Source: Pseudomonadota bacterium (GTDB lineage Bacteria; Pseudomonadota; Gammaproteobacteria; Steroidobacterales; Steroidobacteraceae). From it: 64,000 bases of DNA. The DNA lies in assembly GCA_021792555.1 (NCBI GenBank), contig JAJYUL010000002.1:117739-181738 (forward strand). The letters are read 5' to 3'. Below are positions 22,906-29,797 of the stretch, in pieces; the stretch's first letter is position 1, and the number at the start of each line of letters is the position of its first letter. The position numbers and the translations under genes are program-made. The notes beneath the pieces were generated by a model. It worked only from the letters and a program-made list of their open reading frames with translations, was not told the origin of the DNA and did no database searches.

Positions 22906-24381
22906 CTACAGATCCACGCCGCTGTAGGAGAGATTGAACGATTTGTTGATGAGCGGGAAGTCCGGCACGATGTTGCCCAGGATGGCGTATTCCAGCGCCG
23001 GCCAGTTCTGCCATGACGGATCGTGCGGATGGCAGCGGCGGATCGAGCCCTGCGGGCCGGCCTGCAGCGCAACGAGCACCGGCCCACGCCACCCCTCGAT
23101 GAGGCCTACGCCGAACGCGCCGTCAGCCGGGGCGTCCACCGTTACCGCTCGCTCGCCATCCGGCAGCCCCGACAGCAGCCGTCCGAGGAGCCGGCCGGAC
23201 TCCTGCGCCTCCTCGAAGCGCACTGCCACCCGGGCCGCGACGTCACCGTCCTGATGCACGACCTTCGCAACCGGCAGCTCCGTGTACGGCGGATGCGGCA
23301 GATCGACGCGCACATCGCGCGCCTGTGCGCTGGCGCGCCCCGCAAGTCCGATCACCCCGAGTCTGGCGGCGAGCTGCGGCTCCAGACGGCCTGCGCCGGT
23401 GAACCGATCGCGCACCCCCTCGTGCTCGTCGTATATGGTGCGCAACTCGACAGTCTCGGCGCAGACGGCGCGGACCGCCGCGGCCAGGGCGCGTGCCGCA
23501 TCGGCCGACACATCCACTGCCATGCCGCCGGGTACGACCGTATCGAACAGATAGCGGCGGCCGAAGGCGGCCGACACCGCGCGCAGCAGATCCTCCTTCA
23601 GCCGGGAGAACTGTGCGAGGCCGAACGCGAATCCGGCGTCGTTGCCGAGCGCGCCCAAATCGCCGAGATGATTGGCGAGCCGCTCGAGCTCCAGGCACAC
23701 GGCGCGAAGCCACAGCGCCCGCATCGGCAGCGCACAGCCGCTCATGCCCTCCAGGGCCTGGCAATAGGCCCAGGAGAACGCCACCGCGGAGTCGCCCGAC
23801 ACCCGCGCGGCCAGCCGATGGCCCTGCAGAATGGGCAGCGCGCTGAAGCGCTGCTCGAGCCCCTTGTGCACGTAGCCGAGGTGCTCCTCGAGCCTGAGCA
23901 CCTTCTCCCCCACCACCGAGAAGCGGAAGTGTCCCGGCTCGATGGTGCCGGCATGCACCGGGCCCACCGCGATCTCGTGCACGCCCTCCCCGTCCACCCG
24001 GACGAATGCGTAGGAGTCGGTGTGATCCAGCCAGGGCCTGCGGTCTGGATCGCTCGAACGCACGCCCGACAGGTCGAACGCCGCACGCTGCAGCCGGGAT
24101 GCGGCCGGGAAGATGTCCTCGAGCCCGCGGTAGTGGGGTGGCTGGCCGCCTGCCGGCAGCGCGAGCTCGGCGAGCAGCACCCCCGGATCGGTGAGATACG
24201 CGCCGTACACGGCCGCATCGCCTCCGGGCTCGCGGCTCACCCACAGCCCCAGCAGCACTCCGCCCGAGGCGGCGACATCGCGCGCCACCTGCGGCCACTG
24301 CTCCGCGTCGACACCGACTCCCCGGGCGCTCGAGGCGCCCGGAATCCTCTGCCCGCGCTCCCACCAGCGCCTCACGGGCAT
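22906..24381 (-). CDS. HyfG/HycE-like large subunit lacking Ni-Fe cysteines
   Basis: A 491-residue fusion of a NuoC-like domain (about 1-130) and a NuoD/hydrogenase-large-subunit domain (about 135-491). Landmarks are IAVGPVHAGTIEPGHFRFS, EEHLGYVHKGLEQRF, ERLANHLGDLGALGND and the C-terminal NIVPDFPLINKSFNLSYSG. In active group 4 hydrogenases CxxC pairs bind nickel. Here the first pair is S195-G-D-S198 and the second is S485-Y-S-G488, so all four ligands are gone. This matches energy-converting-hydrogenase-related (Ehr) complexes, whose substrate is unknown. A ribosome binding site AAGGGG precedes ATG 24381. Confidence 0.9.
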   Translation of the reverse strand: MPVRRWWERGQRIPGASSARGVGVDAEQWPQVARDVAASGGVLLGLWVSREPGGDAAVYGAYLTDPGVLLAELALPAGGQPPHYRGLEDIFPAASRLQRAAFDLSGVRSSDPDRRPWLDHTDSYAFVRVDGEGVHEIAVGPVHAGTIEPGHFRFSVVGEKVLRLEEHLGYVHKGLEQRFSALPILQGHRLAARVSGDSAVAFSWAYCQALEGMSGCALPMRALWLRAVCLELERLANHLGDLGALGNDAGFAFGLAQFSRLKEDLLRAVSAAFGRRYLFDTVVPGGMAVDVSADAARALAAAVRAVCAETVELRTIYDEHEGVRDRFTGAGRLEPQLAARLGVIGLAGRASAQARDVRVDLPHPPYTELPVAKVVHQDGDVAARVAVRFEEAQESGRLLGRLLSGLPDGERAVTVDAPADGAFGVGLIEGWRGPVLVALQAGPQGSIRRCHPHDPSWQNWPALEYAILGNIVPDFPLINKSFNLSYSGVDL

Positions 24382-24418
24382 CGCTCGCCCCTTGCCCCGC
24401 GGCCCCGCTGCGCCATGG

Positions 24419-25876
24419 CTACGGCCCCCCGATCAAGTGCGCCGCCGCGCGGTACCACTCGGCGAGGTACGGCGGGATGTACAGCCCGAGCAGCAGCACG
24501 ATAGCGAGGTGCGCAAACACGGGCAGCAACGCCGGCGGATGCGCCAGGCGGCGCCCCGTGGTCTCGCCGAACACCATGGGCTGCACCTTGGAGAAGATGG
24601 CGGCGAACGCCACGGCGAGCGCCGCAAGCAGAATGGGCGCGGCCCAGGGTTGGGTGCGCATGGCGGTCGTGAGAATGAGGAACTCGCTGGTGAACACCCC
24701 GAAGGGCGGCACCCCGAGGATGGCGAGCGAGCCGAGCATCAACCCCCAGCCGACCGTGGGCGAGAGCGTGATCAGACCACGGATGCGCTCCATCGCCTGC
24801 GTGCCCGTCTTCTGCGCAGCATGGCCGGCGGTGAAGAAGATGGAGGATTTCGTCAGCGAATGCACCGTCATGTGCAGAAGCGCCGCGAAGTTGGCGATCG
24901 CCCCGCCCATGCCGAAGGCGAACGTCGCAATCCCCATGTGCTCGATGGAGGAATACGCGAACAGACGCTTGATATCGCGCTGACGCCACAGCAGGAGCGA
25001 GGCCAGCACCACCGAGAGCAGCCCGAAGCCCATGAGCATCATCGAGGGCAGCTGCGAGTGCAGCGATCCCTCCACCAGCACCTTGCTGCGCACCACCGCG
25101 TAGAGCGCGACGTTGAGCAGCAGGCCCGAGAGCACGGCCGAGATCGGCGTCGGCCCCTCGGCGTGTGCATCCGGGAGCCAGCTGTGCAGCGGCACGAGGC
25201 CCACTTTGGTGCCGTAACCGATCAGCAGGAACACGAACGCCAGCGCCAGCACCGTCGGCTCGAGCTGAGTTTTCACCGCATCGAGATGCGTCCACAGCAG
25301 CGCCGTCATGCCCTGCGCGCCGAGGACCTTCCCGGCCGCGACGTACAGCAGGATGGTGCCGAAGAGGGCCTGGGCGATGCCGACGCCGCACAGAATGAAG
25401 TACTTCCAGCCGGCCTCGAGGCTGCCCGGTGTGCGGTAGAGAGTCACCAGCAGGACCGTCGAGAGCGTCGCGCCCTCCATCGCCACCCACATCAGACCCA
25501 TGTTGTTGGTCGTCAGCGCCAGCAGCATGGTGAACATGAACAGCTGATACATGCTGTGGTAGAGCCGCAGCCTGCCCGGGGTGAGCCGGCCGTGCTCGAG
25601 CTCCACGCGCATGTACGGGCGTGAGAACAGCGCCGTGGTGAGCCCGACGAAGGCCGTGAGCGTCACCAGGAAGACGTTGAACGGATCGATGAAAAACTGC
25701 TCCTGCCCGAGCAGCAGATCGCCGTGACGGATCACCCGCACGGTGAGCGCGCACGCGGCGAGGAACGTCCCGAGGCTCAGCAGCGCGTTCACCTCGGGCG
25801 CCCTGCGGTCGGCCCCGATGAGCCCGAGCAGGGCGGCGCCGGCGACCGGCAGCGTCAGCAGCAGCAGCAGCTCCAT
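24419..25876 (-). CDS. HyfF/NuoN-like antiporter subunit
   Basis: A 485-residue polytopic inner-membrane protein of the Mrp/NuoL-M-N antiporter family with about 14 transmembrane segments. It shows WVAMEGATLSTVLLVTLYRT around the first key Glu, then GYGTKVGLVPLHSWLPDAHA with the central Lys, AYSSIEHMGI, and HMTVHSLTKSSIFFTAGHAA. These are the proton-pathway residues of complex-I-like pumps. It lies one base after the hyfE-like gene and 37 bp before the large-subunit gene. Role: ion translocation by the Ehr-type complex. Confidence 0.9.
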   Translation of the reverse strand: MELLLLLTLPVAGAALLGLIGADRRAPEVNALLSLGTFLAACALTVRVIRHGDLLLGQEQFFIDPFNVFLVTLTAFVGLTTALFSRPYMRVELEHGRLTPGRLRLYHSMYQLFMFTMLLALTTNNMGLMWVAMEGATLSTVLLVTLYRTPGSLEAGWKYFILCGVGIAQALFGTILLYVAAGKVLGAQGMTALLWTHLDAVKTQLEPTVLALAFVFLLIGYGTKVGLVPLHSWLPDAHAEGPTPISAVLSGLLLNVALYAVVRSKVLVEGSLHSQLPSMMLMGFGLLSVVLASLLLWRQRDIKRLFAYSSIEHMGIATFAFGMGGAIANFAALLHMTVHSLTKSSIFFTAGHAAQKTGTQAMERIRGLITLSPTVGWGLMLGSLAILGVPPFGVFTSEFLILTTAMRTQPWAAPILLAALAVAFAAIFSKVQPMVFGETTGRRLAHPPALLPVFAHLAIVLLLGLYIPPYLAEWYRAAAHLIGGP

Positions 25877-25877
25877 C

Positions 25878-26546
25878 TTAGTCGTGCTCCTTCAGCGCTT
25901 CGAGGTGATGCAGGTCGAGGCTCTCGAACCGCTCGCGGATCTGAAAGAAGAACACCCCCAGCACCAGCACGGCCACCAGCACATCGAGGGCGACACCGAG
26001 CTCGACCACCATCGGCATGCCGTAGCTCGCGCTCATCGCGCCGAAGAACACGCCGTTTTCCATCGACAGGAACCCGATCACCTGCGACATGGCCTTGCGC
26101 CGCGTAATCATCATCAGGAAGGCCAGCAGCACGACGCTCACCGCGATACCGACGGCGCTGCGGGTGGCGGTGCTCGCGAGCAGCGTGATGGGCTGGGCGA
26201 GCGCGAAAGCAAACACCACGATCACCAGGCCCACGAGCATCGTCCCGGAGACGTTCAGCAGCGGCTCGGTGTCCCAGTACACCTCGAGGCGGCGGATCAG
26301 CCTGTGCAGCAGCCACGGCAGGAACGCCACCTTGAGTGCGAGCGTGAGCGCCGCCGAGAGATACAGATGCCCCTCGCCGGTCCGCCAGGCGAGCAGCAGC
26401 GTCGCGGCGGCGAGCACCGCGCCCTGCACGGCGTAGAGATTCACGAGCGTGACCACGCGCCGCTGCGACAACATGGCGAACGACAGCAGCAGCAGCAGCG
26501 CCGCGCAGGTATCGAGCAGCTGTTGATACAAAGGAAGGTGTGTCAT
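25878..26546 (-). CDS. HyfE-like membrane subunit
   Basis: A 222-residue inner-membrane protein with about six or seven transmembrane helices, corresponding to hydrogenase-4 component E (a NuoK-like protein with extra N-terminal helices). The C-terminal helices read VIGFLSMENGVFFGAMSAS with the membrane Glu typical of NuoK/HyfE, then VELGVALDVLVAVLVLGVF. ATG 26546 lies 5 bp after the hyfC-like stop. It would help form the proton channel between the quinone-site-like subunit and the antiporter subunits. Confidence 0.88.
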   Translation of the reverse strand: MTHLPLYQQLLDTCAALLLLLSFAMLSQRRVVTLVNLYAVQGAVLAAATLLLAWRTGEGHLYLSAALTLALKVAFLPWLLHRLIRRLEVYWDTEPLLNVSGTMLVGLVIVVFAFALAQPITLLASTATRSAVGIAVSVVLLAFLMMITRRKAMSQVIGFLSMENGVFFGAMSASYGMPMVVELGVALDVLVAVLVLGVFFFQIRERFESLDLHHLEALKEHD

Positions 26547-26551
26547 CGCGC

Positions 26552-27502
26552 TCACGCTCCGAGCAGCACGTGCACCAGCAGGCCCAGCACCGCGAACAGG
26601 AAGGCGGTGCCGAGGAACTCCGGGATCCGCATCACCCGCATCTTGGCCGACACCGTCTCGATCAGCGCCAGTCCCGCGCCCGCGGCGGCGAGCTTCACCG
26701 CGAGCGCCGGGATGGCCACGAGCAGCCCCACCGGACCGATGTGTCCGGTGGCCACGCCCCAGGGCAGAAACAGCGCGAAGCCGATGCAGACGTAGTTGAA
26801 CAGCTTCAGCTGCGCGGCCCATTCCATCAGGGCGAGGTGCCGCGCCGAGTACTCGAGCACCATGGCCTCGTGGATCATGGTGAGCTCCAGATGCGTCGCG
26901 GGGTTGTCGACGGGAATGCGCGCGTTCTCCGCCAGCAGCACCAGGACGAAGGCCACCGCGCTGAAGGCAAGGCCGGGGGACAGGCCGAGGTGGCCCGAGG
27001 CGAGGTGCTCGGTGATCACCGGCAGCGCCGTGCTCGAGGAGATGAGCGAGGCGACGAAGATCACCATCAGCAAGGCGGGCTCGGCCAGGAACCCGACCAT
27101 CATCTCGCGGCGCGCGCCGAGCGTGCCGAATGCGGTGCCGACATCCATGGCCGCCAGCGTCATGAACACCCGCGCGGCTGCGAACAGCCCGACGAGGGCG
27201 ATGGCGTCGGCCGAGACGACCAGCGGCAGCCGCGTGCCCATGGAGGGAATGATCCCCGCAGCGAGCACCATCGAGCCGAACACGACATACGGTGCGATGC
27301 GGAACAGCGGCGAGGCGTTCTCGGCAATCACCGCTTCCTTGTGAAACAGCTTGCGCAGATTCCGGTACGGCAGCCACAGGCTCGGCGCGCGGCGGTTCTG
27401 CAGCCAGGCGCGGCACTGGTTCAGCCAGCCAAGCAAGGCGGGCGCCGCCGCGAGCGCCACCACCACCTCGAGCACCTGGGTGATCCAGTCGGTCACGCTC
27501 AT
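26552..27502 (-). CDS. HyfC/NuoH-like membrane subunit
   Basis: A 316-residue inner-membrane protein of the NuoH/HycD/HyfC family with about eight helices. Diagnostic segments are YRNLRKLFHKEAVIAENASP, LAENARIPVDNPATHLELTM and IHEAMVLEYSARHLALMEWA. These Glu-rich loops couple redox chemistry to ion movement in complex I and related hydrogenases. Its ATG (27502) overlaps the hyfB-like stop in an ATGA. It is the docking subunit for the hydrophilic pair encoded at the operon end. Confidence 0.9.
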   Translation of the reverse strand: MSVTDWITQVLEVVVALAAAPALLGWLNQCRAWLQNRRAPSLWLPYRNLRKLFHKEAVIAENASPLFRIAPYVVFGSMVLAAGIIPSMGTRLPLVVSADAIALVGLFAAARVFMTLAAMDVGTAFGTLGARREMMVGFLAEPALLMVIFVASLISSSTALPVITEHLASGHLGLSPGLAFSAVAFVLVLLAENARIPVDNPATHLELTMIHEAMVLEYSARHLALMEWAAQLKLFNYVCIGFALFLPWGVATGHIGPVGLLVAIPALAVKLAAAGAGLALIETVSAKMRVMRIPEFLGTAFLFAVLGLLVHVLLGA

Positions 27503-29496
27503 GACAGCAACGCCACGGCCAGCAGCACGAGCAGCGTCGCGAAGCTGTAGAGCAGGTAGACCGAGATCCGCCCCTGCTGCACGCGGGCGGCCGCGTTGGC
27601 AAGCCGCTCGACGGCTCCCGAGAGCGGCTCATAGAGCAGCTTCCAGATCCGCTCCCGGATGGCGATGCGGTAGCGCGGCGCGCGGTCCGCCGGCGCGGGC
27701 AGCTCGCGCTCGATGTCGAAGAATGACTGGAACAGATGCCGGATCGGCTGACCGAAGCCCTCGGCCGTGTCCTGCATGCGCGGCGTGAGAGCGCCGAAGC
27801 CGCAGTCCCAGGCGGGCGCGCGCCGCACGCGCTGGCGGTAGGTCAGACGCACGAGGAGCGCCGTCAGGAGCACTACCGCGAGCGTGGCCGTGAGGAACAC
27901 CACCGGTCCGTAGGATACGGGCCGGCCGGGCACGGGCGCGAGCAGCCACCAGTGCGCCGAGGCCTGCGGCACGACCGCCCCGATCAGCTGCCGGGTCACC
28001 GCGCCGAGCGCGCCGATCACCTGCAGCGGTGCGAGGCCGAGGGCGAGACAGCCGAGCGCAAGCCAGGCCAGGCCGATCCGCTCGAGCCAGCCGCAGTCGT
28101 GCGCATGGGCCAGGGAGGCCTCGCGCGGCTGGCCGAGGAAGATGACCCCGTAGAACTTCACCATGACATAGCCGGCGAGCGCTGCACCGAGGGCCACGAG
28201 CGCCATGCCCATCGGGATCAGCAGGTTCACGAACGCGTGCGGCAGATGATCGGCGAACAGGAACGACTGCAGCAGCAGCCACTCGGACACGAAGCCGTTG
28301 AGCGGCGGCAGTCCGGCGATCGCCAGCGTGCCGATGAGCGTCAGCCAAGCCACCCACGGCATGCGGTGGATCAGTCCCCCGAGCCGCCCGAGATTGCGCT
28401 CACCGGTGGCGTGCAGCACCGAGCCTGTGCCGAGAAACAGCAGGCTCTTCATGAACGCGTGATTGAGGCAGTGATAGAGCGTGGCGAGCAGCGCGAGCGC
28501 CGCCACCACCCTCATGCCCGAGCCGGCGAAGACGATCGTGAGCCCGATGCCGGTGAACACGATGCCGATGTTCTCGACGGAGGAGTATGCGAGCAGGCGC
28601 TTCATGTCCGTCTGCACGGCCGCGAACAGCACGCCGTAGAAGATCGTGAACAGCCCGAGGATCAGCGGCACGAGCCCCCACCACCACACCGGGCGGCCCA
28701 GCAGGTCGAGCCCCACCCGCAGCATGCCGTACACGGCGGTCTTGAGCATCACGCCGCTCATGAGCGCCGAGACCGGCGAGGGCGCCGCCGGGTGCGCCTC
28801 CGGCAGCCACACGTGCAGCGGCACGAGCCCCGCCTTGGCCCCGAAGCCCACGAGCGCCAGCAGGAACGCTGCGCTCGCCCAGCCCGGCGAGAGGTGTGCC
28901 GCGCGCATGGCGTGGAAGGTGAACAGCCAGCTGCCGCCCTGCATCACCCCGAAGCACAGCAGCAGGCAGATCGCCCCCACGTGCGCCATCAGCAGATAGA
29001 GAAACCCCGCGCGGCGGATCTCCGGGATGCGGTGCTGCGTCACCACCAGGAAATAGGAGGAGAGCGCCATCAGCTCCCAGGCCACGAGGAAGCTGTAGGC
29101 ATCGTCGGCGATGAGCACCCACCCCATGCTCGCGAGGAACAGGTGGTACTGCAGGCACAGCAGGCCCGGGGCGGTGCCCTCCCCGGCGCGGAAATACCCG
29201 CCGGCGAAGAGCGAGATGCCTCCCGAGCTCGCCCCGAGCAGCACCAGGAACACGCTCGAGAGCGGATCGAGCCGCAGATGCATCGGCAGCCCCGGCAGGC
29301 CGAGCGGCAGCACCAGCCGCTCGATGCCGCCGCCCGCCAGGCTCGCCGCCCCGAGCGCCGCCAGCGCGAGCCCGAGCAGCGCCCCGAGCGGGAAGAGGAT
29401 CCGGCCGGTGAAAAACACGCTGCGCGGGCGCAGCAGGCCGGCAAACCCGATCCCCGCCCAGCCCAGCAGGAGCGCGACGCAGCCGAGGAGCAGCAT
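27499..29496 (-). CDS. HyfB/NuoL-like antiporter subunit
   Basis: First gene of the Ehr-type operon, 665 residues from ATG 29496. The N-terminal two-thirds is a NuoL/MrpA-type antiporter with VAWELMALSSYFLVVTQHR, GAKAGLVPLHVWLPEAHPAA, LLAYSSVENIGIVFTGIG and HCLNHAFMKSLLFLGTGSVL. The last 170 residues form the long amphipathic tail seen in HyfB (CGFGALTPRMQDTAEGFGQP, IRHLFQSFF). An in-frame ATG at 29535 lies inside the operator palindrome and downstream of the predicted transcription start, so 29496 is preferred. There is no NuoI/HyfH ferredoxin gene and no hyfD in the operon. Confidence 0.9.
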   Translation of the reverse strand: MLLLGCVALLLGWAGIGFAGLLRPRSVFFTGRILFPLGALLGLALAALGAASLAGGGIERLVLPLGLPGLPMHLRLDPLSSVFLVLLGASSGGISLFAGGYFRAGEGTAPGLLCLQYHLFLASMGWVLIADDAYSFLVAWELMALSSYFLVVTQHRIPEIRRAGFLYLLMAHVGAICLLLCFGVMQGGSWLFTFHAMRAAHLSPGWASAAFLLALVGFGAKAGLVPLHVWLPEAHPAAPSPVSALMSGVMLKTAVYGMLRVGLDLLGRPVWWWGLVPLILGLFTIFYGVLFAAVQTDMKRLLAYSSVENIGIVFTGIGLTIVFAGSGMRVVAALALLATLYHCLNHAFMKSLLFLGTGSVLHATGERNLGRLGGLIHRMPWVAWLTLIGTLAIAGLPPLNGFVSEWLLLQSFLFADHLPHAFVNLLIPMGMALVALGAALAGYVMVKFYGVIFLGQPREASLAHAHDCGWLERIGLAWLALGCLALGLAPLQVIGALGAVTRQLIGAVVPQASAHWWLLAPVPGRPVSYGPVVFLTATLAVVLLTALLVRLTYRQRVRRAPAWDCGFGALTPRMQDTAEGFGQPIRHLFQSFFDIERELPAPADRAPRYRIAIRERIWKLLYEPLSGAVERLANAAARVQQGRISVYLLYSFATLLVLLAVALLS

Positions 29497-29514
29497 GGGG
29501 GATGGGGGAATCAC

Positions 29515-29567
29515 AGGATGCACCGAACGGTGCATCCTATTATCATTGGATGCAGCTCAAATGTGAA
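29515..29567 (-). promoter_or_regulatory. Ehr-operon promoter overlaid by GGATGCA operators
   Basis: On the minus strand TTCACA (29567-29562) and GATAAT (29544-29539) are 17 bp apart, each one base from consensus, giving a start near 29532. Three copies of the heptamer GGATGCA lie on it: 29548-29554 in the spacer, 29531-29537 (inverted) at the start site, and 29516-29522 just downstream. The last two form a perfect palindrome with 11-bp arms AGGATGCACCG and CGGTGCATCCT around AA (29515-29538). The arrangement looks like a repressor operator, most simply for the ribbon-helix-helix protein encoded divergently. Confidence 0.7.
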
Positions 29568-29581
29568 GAGGATCCACCGCC

Positions 29582-29797
29582 GTGCCTCTCGAAACGCGCA
29601 CTGCCCGCCTGACCATCCTGATCGATCCGCGCAAGAAGGCCGTCTTCGAGCGCCTGTGCGCCGAGGAGGACGCGACGCCTTCCCAGGTCGTGCGCCGGCT
29701 GATTCGGGGCTATATCGAGAAGAAGCAGGGACGGCCGTGGCGGCCGGAGGAGCAGCCGCTGCCGGCTCAGCGCTCGCGCAGCTCGAAGCAGCGGTGA
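29582..29797 (+). CDS. ribbon-helix-helix (CopG/Arc-like) regulator
   Basis: A 71-residue protein whose first 48 residues fit the RHH fold. A beta strand (ARLTILID, residues 8-15) is followed by helix A (PRKKAVFERLCAEE) and helix B (TPSQVVRRLIRGYIEKK), then a basic, probably disordered tail. The start is GTG 29582 with AAGAGGA about nine bases upstream. It lies directly downstream of the GGATGCA operators and divergent from the Ehr-type operon. Autoregulated repression of both is therefore the simplest reading (inference). Its 3' end overlaps the rlmKL stop end-on by 31 bp. Confidence 0.75.
   Translation: MPLETRTARLTILIDPRKKAVFERLCAEEDATPSQVVRRLIRGYIEKKQGRPWRPEEQPLPAQRSRSSKQR

Noticed and set aside
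22906..24381. Catalytic [NiFe]-hydrogenase large subunit
   Set aside because: All four cysteine ligands of the Ni-Fe site are replaced (Ser195/Ser198, Ser485/Gly488), so hydrogen chemistry is not supported.
29496..29535. ATG 29535 as the start of the HyfB-like gene
   Set aside because: It lies within the operator palindrome and upstream of or at the predicted transcription start, and the added 13 residues show no homology.
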